Below are positions 34,439 through 41,176 of a stretch of 52,759 nt of DNA, one piece after another. The position numbers and the translations under genes were made by a program. Below the pieces are notes generated by a model that was not told where the DNA came from, ran no database searches, and saw nothing but the letters and a program-made list of their open reading frames with translations. The DNA is from an uncultured Eisenbergiella sp. (GTDB taxonomy: Bacteria; Bacillota; Clostridia; Lachnospirales; Lachnospiraceae), in NCBI GenBank assembly GCA_947626995.1, contig CANQUI010000008.1, positions 1-52,759 of the forward strand, given 5' to 3'. Numbering within the stretch: the first letter of the stretch is position 1; the number at the start of each line of letters is the position of its first letter.

Positions 34439-34478
34439 GACGCAGGATGGGACAGATCGGATCGCAATGAAAAAACTA

Positions 34479-34507
34479 TTGACATTTTGGGGGAAAGGGG
34501 CTACAAT
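34479..34507 (+). promoter_or_regulatory. Promoter of tRNA-Arg(ACG)
   Basis: TTGACA (34479-34484), 17 bp, TACAAT (34502-34507), 32 bp before the tRNA. Confidence 0.8.
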
Positions 34508-34539
34508 AAACTTCGTTCCCGGGAATATCCGGAGAAAAT

Positions 34540-34613
<74 letters not shown>

Positions 34614-34743
34614 CTATGGCCTATAGAGAAATCTGTAGGCTTTTTTATTCTCACAAGAACGGTAATTTTTCTCATAAACGGGACATACTATCGGATAAAA
34701 AGGAAACGGCCAAAACGCGGTTTCCAAAACGGAGGAAATACGG

Positions 34744-35130
34744 ATGACGGGTGTGATCTATGATTCCAGCAGGATCAAGGTATATGAAAATCTGAGCGCG
34801 CTGTGCAATCTGGCGGGCGAATCCCAGGAATGGTGCGATGCGCTCTGGCAGGAGATTGCGGCAGATAAGCAGCTGTATGAAGAACTGCTGTTTTTTATGA
34901 AAAATCATACGCTCAAGGGAGGCGCAGCCTGCAGGGGATATACGCTGACGGACCTGTTTGTGCGGCAGATGGACCGGTACAATCTGTTTCATGATACCGG
35001 CAAAAATACGGCGGAATGTCAAAAGGTGGATATGGTGCTGCGCGCTTTTGACGCGATGGCGAAACTGAAGAAGGATCCGGACGTTTATATAAGACGGCTG
35101 GAGGACGGGCGCGGCATGGACCGGTATTGA
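34744..35130 (+). CDS. Hypothetical helical protein
   Basis: A 128-residue protein that I do not recognise. It has no signal peptide or membrane segment, is rich in charged residues and probably helical (WCDALWQEIAADKQLYEELL), and has four Cys residues without a clear metal motif. GGAGG at 34731-34735 is 8 bases from ATG 34744, and codon use resembles the neighbours, so it is very likely real. It sits between tRNA-Arg and the small Asn-rich gene, in no visible operon. Confidence 0.7.
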   Translation: MTGVIYDSSRIKVYENLSALCNLAGESQEWCDALWQEIAADKQLYEELLFFMKNHTLKGGAACRGYTLTDLFVRQMDRYNLFHDTGKNTAECQKVDMVLRAFDAMAKLKKDPDVYIRRLEDGRGMDRY

Positions 35131-35156
35131 GGTTTGTGAAAAAAATAAAAAAACGT

Positions 35157-35185
35157 GTATAGAAACCGTTTTTTTTCAAATACTA
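35157..35185 (+). promoter_or_regulatory. Possible forespore (sigma-F/G type) promoter
   Basis: GTATA (35157-35161), 17 bp, AATACTA (35179-35185). Bacillus sigma-G sites read GHATR and CATNHTA, so only the first -10 base differs. No sigma-A match was seen in the same place. Confidence 0.45.
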
Positions 35186-35220
35186 CTCCTGTAACTTGAA
35201 AAAGACAGGAGGAATACAAA

Positions 35221-35361
35221 ATGTCTAAAAACGATTACAACCAGAACAACCAGAACAATAATCAGAACCAGGACAACAAGTCCAAGAACAGTTCTGAGAA
35301 CGCGCAGAAGAATCAGAGCAAGAACACCAGCAAGGATTCTGAGAACTGCAAGAATTACTAA
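35221..35361 (+). CDS. 46-residue Asn/Gln/Lys-rich small protein
   Basis: A small, very hydrophilic protein of 46 residues that starts MSKNDYNQNNQNNNQ and ends ENCKNY, with one Cys and no hydrophobic core. It is likely disordered. A strong AGGAGG lies 7 bases before ATG 35221, a possible forespore promoter lies upstream and a clear terminator follows, so the unit is real despite its size. The composition is like small acid-soluble or coat-associated spore peptides, but no SASP signature is visible and the assignment is inference. Confidence 0.72.
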   Translation: MSKNDYNQNNQNNNQNQDNKSKNSSENAQKNQSKNTSKDSENCKNY

Positions 35362-35372
35362 ACTGCATAAGG

Positions 35373-35409
35373 AGAGAAGGGCCGAAGCTTACGCTTCGGC
35401 TTTTCTCTT
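35373..35409 (+). terminator. Intrinsic terminator of the small Asn-rich gene
   Basis: GCCGAAGC (35381-35388), loop TTAC, GCTTCGGC (35393-35400), followed by TTTT; the outer AGAGAA and TTCTCT flanks can extend the stem. Confidence 0.85.
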
Positions 35410-35437
35410 GACAGGGGGATAGAAATACCCGTAAAAT
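35408..35437 (+). promoter_or_regulatory. Putative promoter of the RNA methyltransferase gene
   Basis: TTGACA (35408-35413), 18 bp, TAAAAT (35432-35437). It starts inside the tail of the previous terminator. Confidence 0.6.
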
Positions 35438-35474
35438 GATGCTAGTGCGGTTAGAACAGAAAGCAGAGGGCTGT

Positions 35475-36668
35475 ATGAGGAAAATGGAATTGATCGCGCC
35501 CTGCCATTTCGGGCTGGAGGCGGTGCTCAAAAGGGAGATCGTGGATCTGGGCTATGATGTGAGCAGCGTGGAGGACGGGCGGGTAACTTTTATCGGCGAC
35601 GAGGAGGCGGTCTGCCGCGCCAACGTGTTTCTGCGGACGGCGGAACGCATCCTGATCAAGGTGGGACAGTTCCGGGCGACGACCTTTGAGGAGCTGTTTC
35701 AGGCGACCCGGGCCATTGCCTGGGAGGAATGGATTCCCGTCAACGGGAAGTTCTGGGTGACCAAGGCGGCAAGCGTAAAAAGCAAACTGTTTAGTCCCTC
35801 GGATATCCAATCCGTCATGAAGAAGGCGATGGTAGAGCGGCTGGGGACGGTATATGGGGTGAGCTGGTTTGCAGAGGACGGCCCTTCTTTTCCGCTTCGG
35901 GTCTTTTTCATGAAAGACGAAGTGACGGTGGGACTGGACACCACCGGAGAATCTTTACATAAACGGGGGTATCGGAAGCTGACGGCCAAGGCGCCCATTG
36001 CGGAAAATCTCGCGGCCGGCCTTTTGATGCTCACGCCCTGGCGCAGGGATCGTATTCTGGTAGATCCTTTTTGCGGTAGCGGCACATTTCTCATTGAAGC
36101 GGCCATGATGGCCGCCCGGATCGCGCCCGGCATGAATCGTTCCTTTACAGCGGAAAACTGGGATCATCTGATCGAAAAGCGGGAATGGTACGACTGCGTG
36201 GATGAGGCGCGGGAAATGATCGATATGGAGATCACGGCGGATATACAGGGATACGACATTGACGACAGGATGGTGGAAATCGCCAGGGAAAACGCCCGGC
36301 TGGCGGGCGTGGGGCAGCTGATCCATTTTCAAAGGCGACCCGTTTCGGAACTGTCGCATCCCAAAAAGTACGGATTTTTGGTGACCAATCCGCCTTACGG
36401 GGAACGCCTGGAAGAAAAGAAAAACCTGCCGGCGATCTATCGCGCGCTGGGGGAGCGGTTCGCCCGCCTGGATACCTGGTCCCTGTACGTAATCACCTCT
36501 TATGAGGACGTGGAACGGGACATCGGCAGGAAAGCGGATAAAAACCGGAAAATCTATAACGGGATGATGAAAACGTATTTTTATCAGTTTCAGGGCCCAA
36601 AACCTCTGAAACGGGAAAAACGAAAAGAGGAGAACGGAAATGAAGACCATTCTTTTTGCGACGCATAA
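35475..36668 (+). CDS. THUMP-domain rRNA methyltransferase (RlmL N-terminal/YpsC-like)
   Basis: Expected to make N2-methylguanosine in 23S rRNA. In 397 residues it has an N-terminal ferredoxin-like and THUMP region (about 1-160; LIAPCHFGLEAVLKREIVDL) and a Rossmann methyltransferase with DPFCGSGTFLIEAAMMAA near residue 196 for SAM and the catalytic NPPYGERL near residue 307. It lacks the second methyltransferase domain of Proteobacterial RlmKL and so matches the Firmicute YpsC type. ATG 35475 with AGAGGG at 35465-35470 fits homologues. The C-terminus overlaps the start of the next gene by 29 bases. Confidence 0.9.
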   Translation: MRKMELIAPCHFGLEAVLKREIVDLGYDVSSVEDGRVTFIGDEEAVCRANVFLRTAERILIKVGQFRATTFEELFQATRAIAWEEWIPVNGKFWVTKAASVKSKLFSPSDIQSVMKKAMVERLGTVYGVSWFAEDGPSFPLRVFFMKDEVTVGLDTTGESLHKRGYRKLTAKAPIAENLAAGLLMLTPWRRDRILVDPFCGSGTFLIEAAMMAARIAPGMNRSFTAENWDHLIEKREWYDCVDEAREMIDMEITADIQGYDIDDRMVEIARENARLAGVGQLIHFQRRPVSELSHPKKYGFLVTNPPYGERLEEKKNLPAIYRALGERFARLDTWSLYVITSYEDVERDIGRKADKNRKIYNGMMKTYFYQFQGPKPLKREKRKEENGNEDHSFCDA

Positions 36669-37278
36669 CGACGGGAAAATGAAGGAAGTACGGGAAATCC
36701 TGCAGGATCCGGCGCTGTCCGTCCTTTCTCTCAAAGATGCGAAAATTGCGCTTGAGGTGGAGGAGACCGGCAGCAGTTTTGAGGAAAATGCGCTGCAAAA
36801 GGCGACGCAGATCGCCGATTGGTGCCAAAAATCCGGCGCGCTTGATCTGCCGGGCTGCGAGCCGTCCGAGATCATTGTGCTGGCGGATGATTCCGGACTG
36901 GAGATCGACCGTCTGGGAGGCGAGCCGGGAATTTATTCCGCCAGATATATGGGGCGGGATACTTCCTACCGGGAGAAAAACGCCAACCTTATCGCCCGTC
37001 TGGAAGGAGTGCCCAAGGAGGAAAGGACGGCCCGGTTTGTCTGCGCCATTGCGGCGGTCTTTCCGGACAAAACCCACGCGGTCACAAGAGGCGTGGTGGA
37101 AGGCTACATCGGCTGGGAGGAAAGCGGAGAGAACGGGTTTGGCTACGATCCCATTTTTTATCTGTATGAGAACGATCGCTCCACCGCGTCTCTTTTGCCG
37201 GAGGAAAAAAACGGGATCAGCCATCGGGGCAGAGCGCTGCGCAGGATGAAAGAGATTCTGGACGAAAGGAACGGCTGA
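36640..37278 (+). CDS. rdgB: Non-canonical purine NTP pyrophosphatase (Ham1/RdgB)
   Basis: Removes ITP, dITP and XTP by hydrolysis to the monophosphate, which keeps deaminated bases out of DNA. The 212-residue protein has ILFATHNDGKMKEVREIL at the N-terminus, the substrate and metal motif LADDSGLEIDRLGGEPGIYSAR near residue 85 (split as LADDSGLEIDRLGG and EPGIYSARYMG), and GFGYDPIFY and ISHRGRAL near the end. Translation overlaps the rRNA methyltransferase gene; GAGGAGA lies 7 bases before ATG 36640. The phosphodiesterase gene follows after one base. Confidence 0.94.
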   Translation: MKTILFATHNDGKMKEVREILQDPALSVLSLKDAKIALEVEETGSSFEENALQKATQIADWCQKSGALDLPGCEPSEIIVLADDSGLEIDRLGGEPGIYSARYMGRDTSYREKNANLIARLEGVPKEERTARFVCAIAAVFPDKTHAVTRGVVEGYIGWEESGENGFGYDPIFYLYENDRSTASLLPEEKNGISHRGRALRRMKEILDERNG

Positions 37279-37279
37279 C

Positions 37280-37768
37280 ATGCGGATTTTGATCGTCAGT
37301 GATACGCACGGAAGAGACGGCAATTTATATACTCTGTTAAACAAGATGAAGCCGCTGGATCTGCTGGTGCACTGCGGCGATATCGGAGGAAGCGAGGACG
37401 ATATCCGACAGCTCGCCGGCTGTCCGGTTCATATGGTGGTGGGCAATAACGATTTCTTTTCCATGCTGCCCCGGGAGGAAGAGTTTCTCATCGGTTCCTA
37501 TCATGTCTGGCTGACCCACGGCCATCGTCAGATGGTATCCTCCGGCAACCGGTTCTTAAAGGAAGAGGCCATGAGGCGCAGCGTGGATATTGTGATGTAC
37601 GGCCATACCCATGCGCCCAAAATCGAGATTGCGCGCAGGCAGGGAGAGGTGACCGCCATCAATCCCGGAAGCCTGACGTATCCCCGTCAGGAGGGACGCC
37701 GGCCTTCGTATATCCTTATGGAACTGGACAGAGAGGGAAAGGCGCATTATCACCTGAATTATCTTTGA
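37280..37768 (+). CDS. YfcE-like metallophosphoesterase
   Basis: A 162-residue calcineurin-type phosphodiesterase with every metal-binding motif in order: IVSDTHG (8-ish), HCGDIGG near residue 32, VGNND near residue 53, THGHR near residue 76 and GHTHAP near residue 108. It matches the MJ0936/YfcE family, which hydrolyses phosphodiester model substrates; the natural substrate is not known. It follows rdgB by one base and shares its ribosome binding context (AAAGGA at about 37266-37271). The rdgB-yfcE pairing recurs in Firmicutes. Confidence 0.92.
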   Translation: MRILIVSDTHGRDGNLYTLLNKMKPLDLLVHCGDIGGSEDDIRQLAGCPVHMVVGNNDFFSMLPREEEFLIGSYHVWLTHGHRQMVSSGNRFLKEEAMRRSVDIVMYGHTHAPKIEIARRQGEVTAINPGSLTYPRQEGRRPSYILMELDREGKAHYHLNYL

Positions 37769-37812
37769 ACCCTTTGGATCATAAAAAATGAACGTTAAAA
37801 TCGAAAAAAAGA

Positions 37813-37841
37813 TTGACAGAAGGAGTTTCATTATATATAAT
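37813..37841 (+). promoter_or_regulatory. Consensus promoter of the tRNA operon
   Basis: A perfect TTGACA (37813-37818), 17 bp and perfect TATAAT (37836-37841), 39 bp before tRNA-Pro. Confidence 0.9.
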
Positions 37842-37880
37842 AATTCTTGCGTCACAGACGAGGGACGGAAGTTAAGCAGC

Positions 37881-37955
37881 CGGGGTGTGGCTCAGCTTGG
37901 CTAGAGCGCCTGGTTTGGGACCAGGAGGTCGCAGGTTCGAATCCTGTCACCCCGA
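37881..37955 (+). tRNA. tRNA-Pro (anticodon TGG)
   Basis: Acceptor stem CGGGGTG/CACCCCG, anticodon loop TTTGGGA, T-loop TTCGAAT. CCA is not encoded. First of six tRNAs in one transcript. Confidence 0.96.
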
Positions 37956-37967
37956 TTGAGTTTGTAT

Positions 37968-38038
37968 GCAGGTGTAGTTCAATGGTAGAACACCAGCCTT
38001 CCAAGCTGGATACGTGGGTTCGATTCCCATCACCTGCT
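37968..38038 (+). tRNA. tRNA-Gly (anticodon TCC)
   Basis: Acceptor stem GCAGGTG/CACCTGC, anticodon loop CTTCCAA, T-loop TTCGATT. CCA is not encoded. Confidence 0.96.
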
Positions 38039-38159
38039 TTGACTGTGCATACGGATCCCGTGTTTTTCGCGGGACATGCCCTGCGACAGTCGGAAGCGGC
38101 ACCTGTGGCGCCGTTGTTTTTACAGGAAACAGTCCTGCCGTAAGGTGATATGCCGCAAT

Positions 38160-38233
<74 letters not shown>

Positions 38234-38268
38234 CTGGAAAGATCGGACGGACGCCGATTTTTCTTCAT

Positions 38269-38343
38269 GGTGGGTATAGCGCAGTTGGTTAGCGCGCCAG
38301 ATTGTGGCTCTGGAGGCCCAGGGTTCGAATCCCTGTATCCACC
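38269..38343 (+). tRNA. tRNA-His (anticodon GTG)
   Basis: Acceptor stem GTGGGTA/TATCCAC preceded by G at 38269, the expected G-1 identity base opposite C73; anticodon loop TTGTGGC. Confidence 0.96.
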
Positions 38344-38347
38344 TTCC

Positions 38348-38419
38348 TGGGCTATCGCCAAGCGGTAAGGCACAGGACTTTGACTCCTGTATGCGCTGGT
38401 TCGAATCCAGCTAGCCCAG
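38348..38419 (+). tRNA. tRNA-Gln (anticodon TTG)
   Basis: Acceptor stem TGGGCTA/TAGCCCA, anticodon loop CTTTGAC, T-loop TTCGAAT, short variable loop. Confidence 0.96.
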
Positions 38420-38437
38420 CTTCACGGCATATTATAT

Positions 38438-38510
38438 GGAGCACTAGCTCAGTCGGTAGAGCACCTGACTTTTAATCAGGTTGTCGGGGGTTCGAATCCC
38501 CCGTGCTTCA
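38438..38510 (+). tRNA. tRNA-Lys (anticodon TTT)
   Basis: Acceptor stem GGAGCAC/GTGCTTC, anticodon loop CTTTTAA, T-loop TTCGAAT. Last gene of the array; an integrase remnant lies beyond its 3' end, so this end may be an attachment site. Confidence 0.96.
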
Positions 38511-38511
38511 T

Positions 38512-38555
38512 TCCCGGAAAATCCCGTATTTATACGGATTTCCGGGATTTTTTTA
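38512..38555 (+). terminator. Terminator of the tRNA operon
   Basis: A long stem formed by 38512-38528 and 38533-38548 (arms TCCCGGAAAAT..CGTA and TACGGATTTCCGGGA, one bulge) with a run of T residues after it. Confidence 0.85.
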
Positions 38556-38588
38556 TTGTGCCGGATAGTGCTTTTTGAGCCGTTTTTG

Positions 38589-38648
38589 TTATAGCATTTT
38601 TATAGCACACGGGGAATTTCCCCAGGCCATTATAGCAGAATTATAGCA
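38589..38648. repeat. Four TTATAGCA repeats in two pairs, candidate integrase arm sites
   Basis: TTATAGCA occurs at 38589, 38600, 38630 and 38641. Within each pair the units start 11 bp apart, about one helical turn. The palindrome GGGGAATTTCCCC (38611-38623) lies between the pairs. The set lies between tRNA-Lys and the 3' end of the integrase remnant. Confidence 0.75.
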
Positions 38649-38650
38649 TA

Positions 38651-39204
38651 TCATAACGCAATAGCGTTATTTATTTTATCTCTCACCGCTTCTTTCTGTT
38701 CGTCCAGATGGGCGTATACTTCCATTATCATTTTGAGGTCAGAATGTCCCATTAACTCCACCGCTTTCTTCTGGCTGATGCCGGAATAGTAGAGCATAGT
38801 GCAGTAATTGTGCCGGAAAATATGTGCAGTTAATCCTTGTATCGGTTCTGCTCCTATAGCCTTTTCTCTGTCAGATGTTACGGCGTTATTCAGCTTTTTT
38901 GTAATGCTGTTCCACATGTGGACGTATTGCGTTTTTGAGTATGTTTCCGCCGTTTTCCCGGGGAACAGGTAAATGTATCCAGTGACCGCAGGAACGGCTT
39001 CAGGAAGGCAATAAACGCATCCGGCAAGGGGATTGTGCGATTTCCCTCGTCACTCTTTGCGCCGTCCTTTACGATGCTTTTGTTCACGTCAAATACCACA
39101 GCCTTATTGACCGATACGGTCTTTTCCTTCAGATTTATGTCTGCCTTTGTCAGCGCAAGGGCTTCTCCACGCCGCAGGCCGGTATAATATTGACATTGAA
39201 GCAT
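38651..39204 (-). pseudogene. Tyrosine recombinase/integrase remnant, truncated and frameshifted
   Basis: The C-terminal half of a phage or ICE-type tyrosine integrase read on the minus strand. The first piece (39204 to about 38980) has YYTGLRRGEALALTKADI with the first catalytic Arg; the second (about 38980 to 38651) has HIFRHNYCTML with the His-x-x-Arg pair, ELMGHSDLKMIM with the next His and YAHL with the nucleophile Tyr. A one-base frame change near 38980 is needed to join LKPFLRS to TGYIYLFPGKTAETYSKTQY. The N-terminal arm-binding and core-binding domains are missing. It points at tRNA-Lys, as integrases often do at their insertion site. Confidence 0.85.
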
Positions 39205-39266
39205 TGCAGGGAATAAGCAAAAGATATTTTAAAACAAGCAATTTTTTTAATTTTGCGCAATAGATA

Positions 39267-39295
39267 TTGAACATATGTTCGCAATCTGATATGAT
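39267..39295 (+). promoter_or_regulatory. Toxin promoter with internal LexA-type box
   Basis: TTGAAC (39267-39272), 17 bp, TATGAT (39290-39295) with TGA before the -10. The perfect palindrome GAACATATGTTC (39269-39280) overlaps the -35 and matches the Gram-positive SOS box GAAC-N4-GTTC. Confidence 0.7.
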
Positions 39296-39362
39296 AGACG
39301 CAAGGACAACCGTGTTGCAGGGTGGGCTGGCCTCTATTCTGTAAAGAATGGGGGTGATGCCT

Positions 39363-39452
39363 ATGGGAAATCATTTCGATTTCAAAGATATGCTGACTTT
39401 CGGCATATTTCTTCTGGCATTGCTTACTTTCGTGTTTCCATTTTGTAAGTAA
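39363..39452 (+). CDS. Holin-like type I toxin peptide
   Basis: A 29-residue peptide with a polar N-terminus (MGNHFDFKD) and one hydrophobic helix (MLTFGIFLLALLTFVFPF) ending in Cys-Lys, the layout of the putative holin-like toxin family (Hol-Tox, PF16935). GGGGGTGAT just upstream is an extended match to the 16S rRNA tail and points to ATG 39363 rather than ATG 39357. Members damage the membrane when overproduced and are normally held down by an antisense RNA. Terminator-like hairpins on both strands follow it. It sits in the accessory stretch between an integrase remnant and an acyltransferase gene. Confidence 0.72.
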   Translation: MGNHFDFKDMLTFGIFLLALLTFVFPFCK

Positions 39453-39461
39453 AGCTACATA

Positions 39462-39500
39462 GAAAAACCACCCCAAAACTTTGACCGGTAGCAGGGTGGT
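39462..39500 (-). terminator. Minus-strand terminator, possible antisense RNA end
   Basis: On the minus strand ACCACCC (39494-39500) and GGGTGGT (39467-39473) enclose a 20-base loop and are followed by TTTTT. A transcript ending here would run opposite the region just after the toxin, as in type I toxin-antitoxin loci. A possible minus-strand promoter is TTGACC (39523-39528) with TAGAAT (39502-39507), but the 15-bp gap is short and its start would fall in the stem, so the 5' end of any antisense RNA is unresolved. Confidence 0.45.
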
Positions 39501-39525
39501 AATTCTATAAACCATGTTATGAGGT

Positions 39526-39554
39526 CAACCCACCTTGTGGGCGGTTGCCTTTTT
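39526..39554 (+). terminator. Terminator-like hairpin after the toxin gene
   Basis: CAACCCACC (39526-39534) and GGGCGGTTG (39539-39547) pair with two mismatches around TTGT, and a T run follows. The CCCAC/GTGGG core is an alternative pairing. Confidence 0.5.
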
Positions 39555-39599
39555 CTGTCTTTAATATACCACGTTCGGCGGTGCGGTGCAAGGGTTTTT

Positions 39600-39633
39600 C
39601 CCACAGAATGTATGAAGTTCTGTGGGGGATTTT
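39600..39633 (+). terminator. Second plus-strand terminator
   Basis: CCCACAGAA (39600-39608) pairs with TTCTGTGGG (39618-39626), followed by GGA and seven T residues. It can also stop read-through into the opposing acyltransferase gene. Confidence 0.75.
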
Positions 39634-39644
39634 TTTCGTTTCTT

Positions 39645-40910
39645 TTATTCTCTCCACGGCAGTTTTACGTCCGGTATTTCAAGATTCCTTACATCCTGGA
39701 GATCATAAGTAATGCCATTCTCATCCAGTTCCTTCAGAAACGCATTGACAAACAGAGGGTTTGTAAAGGGCTGAATAAAGTCGAGAGTGAATTTGCCGTT
39801 TACAGCAGATATTTCCATCAGAATGGATCCCCCCGTGCTGTATGTCCATTGCCTGAAATCACGGATATATTTTTCCGCTTCCCGGTAATTTGCTTTTCCC
39901 ACATAGCTTACCGTGGCTGTAATCAGGTTTTCTGTCATTTCGTCGATCATTTTTGCGATCGCAATCCGCTCCTGATCCGACTGTTTGGACAGAATCATCT
40001 GGGTGATGCCAATCTGGTTTGCCATGCCCGCCAGCACTTTTTCCTCCATTGTCTGGACGAAAGTCATCCCACGGTATGCTGTCGCCTGCCGCTTGAAAGG
40101 CCATGTCCACATTTTCTCCTTGTATTCCAGAAACGCGCCTCCTACGAGGTTCTGGTGCGCAAGGGGCGCTTTCAGGACAGGGCGCAGATTGACCGCCATC
40201 GCAATGCGAATCACATCCGGATTATCCGGGAACAGGCGATGGATCGCACGGCTCAGAAAGAGAGAAACCATGGTTGCCGGGCTGCCGTCATTTTCGATAT
40301 TGAACCGCATAAACTCGCTCTCTGGGATCACAATGCTGTAAACGGTCGGCCGAGGCTCTTCTTTGAGTCCCGCCGCCTTTTCAGGATCCAGGGCTTTTGG
40401 CATCTGTTGTTCCGCGGAAACAGGCGGAAGTGTCACCTGAAACGTGGGATCCTTCCATTCTTCTTCTGTAATCACATCGCCGACAAGCCGGATGCCTTCC
40501 TGCGCCAATTTCACACCATATCTCTCGGACACATAGTAGTACAGGAAGGTGCGGATCAACTCATAAGCCCCCGTTCCGTCAGTGATCGCATGGGAAATAT
40601 CCAGAATGATCCAGTTATCCAGGTAGGAGAAGGAGACGAGATGGTAATTGGAGGCGGCTGTATTCAGTTTTACCCCGGACAAAGAATGGGTAATTACCAC
40701 CGGGCGTTTATTCTGCGCCAGATAATATTCTCCGTCTTTTTTCAGTTCCACGCAGAAATACGGATACCGACGCATCGTTTGCTCCACCGCATACTGCATA
40801 GAGTCTGCCTCAATCAAATCGCGCATGCGGATCCGTATGCGGATGACATTGGAATGGCCCCAGCTTGAGGAATAAAGCGTGCGCCATTCTGTGAAAAGTT
40901 TCTGATCCAT
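39645..40910 (-). CDS. Condensation-domain-like acyltransferase
   Basis: A 421-residue protein of the CoA-dependent acyltransferase/condensation superfamily. The catalytic motif HxxxDG appears as HAITDG (His107, Asp111, Gly112), and the second-half motif region includes MAVNLRPVL. An early RYPYFCVELKKDGEYYL matches the substrate-tunnel strand of alcohol acetyltransferase or Pap-type enzymes. The acyl donor and acceptor are unknown; no carrier protein or NRPS domain is nearby, so a stand-alone alcohol- or amine-acylating enzyme is likely. AAGGAG is 8 bases from ATG 40910, which is preferred to the GTG at 40919. It faces the toxin module. Confidence 0.82.
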   Translation of the reverse strand: MDQKLFTEWRTLYSSSWGHSNVIRIRIRMRDLIEADSMQYAVEQTMRRYPYFCVELKKDGEYYLAQNKRPVVITHSLSGVKLNTAASNYHLVSFSYLDNWIILDISHAITDGTGAYELIRTFLYYYVSERYGVKLAQEGIRLVGDVITEEEWKDPTFQVTLPPVSAEQQMPKALDPEKAAGLKEEPRPTVYSIVIPESEFMRFNIENDGSPATMVSLFLSRAIHRLFPDNPDVIRIAMAVNLRPVLKAPLAHQNLVGGAFLEYKEKMWTWPFKRQATAYRGMTFVQTMEEKVLAGMANQIGITQMILSKQSDQERIAIAKMIDEMTENLITATVSYVGKANYREAEKYIRDFRQWTYSTGGSILMEISAVNGKFTLDFIQPFTNPLFVNAFLKELDENGITYDLQDVRNLEIPDVKLPWRE

Positions 40911-41038
40911 TTTCAACACTCCTTATGGAAATAGCGATTGGGATTCTCGCAAAAGGGCAATCCTGTCATACTGCCGGATTTCTTCTCCGTTTGCCCGGTT
41001 ATGACCAGATGCGGCGCGGCCTCATCCGATCATATTAC

Positions 41039-41067
41039 TATATATCATGTCAGGCGGTGGGACGCAA
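41039..41067 (-). promoter_or_regulatory. Possible promoter of the acyltransferase gene
   Basis: On the minus strand TTGCGT (41062-41067), 17 bp, TATATA (41039-41044) with TG one base before the -10. The leader would be about 120 bases. Confidence 0.45.
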
Positions 41068-41176
41068 GGCTTTTATAGGCTGACATGTTTCTTTTTCGCG
41101 CCTGCTGTGTTAAGATATGGAAAGAAATAAGCAAAAACCGGCGATATGTCTTTGGCCCTGAAAGGAGGAGAGAACC

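Noticed and set aside
38039-38159. Gap within the tRNA operon as a small RNA or gene
   Set aside because: No start signal, terminator or cloverleaf is visible; it is most simply spacer between tRNA-Gly and tRNA-Arg.
39824-39845. Sequence similar to the tRNA-Lys 3' end (ATCCCCC-CGTGCT) as a possible attR
   Set aside because: It lies inside the acyltransferase coding region, matches only about a dozen bases with an extra C, and would leave the acyltransferase split. It looks like chance.
39519-40868. Plus-strand open frame of 449 codons opposite the acyltransferase gene
   Set aside because: The minus strand has the HAITDG motif and a good ribosome binding site. The plus frame has neither motif nor start signal.
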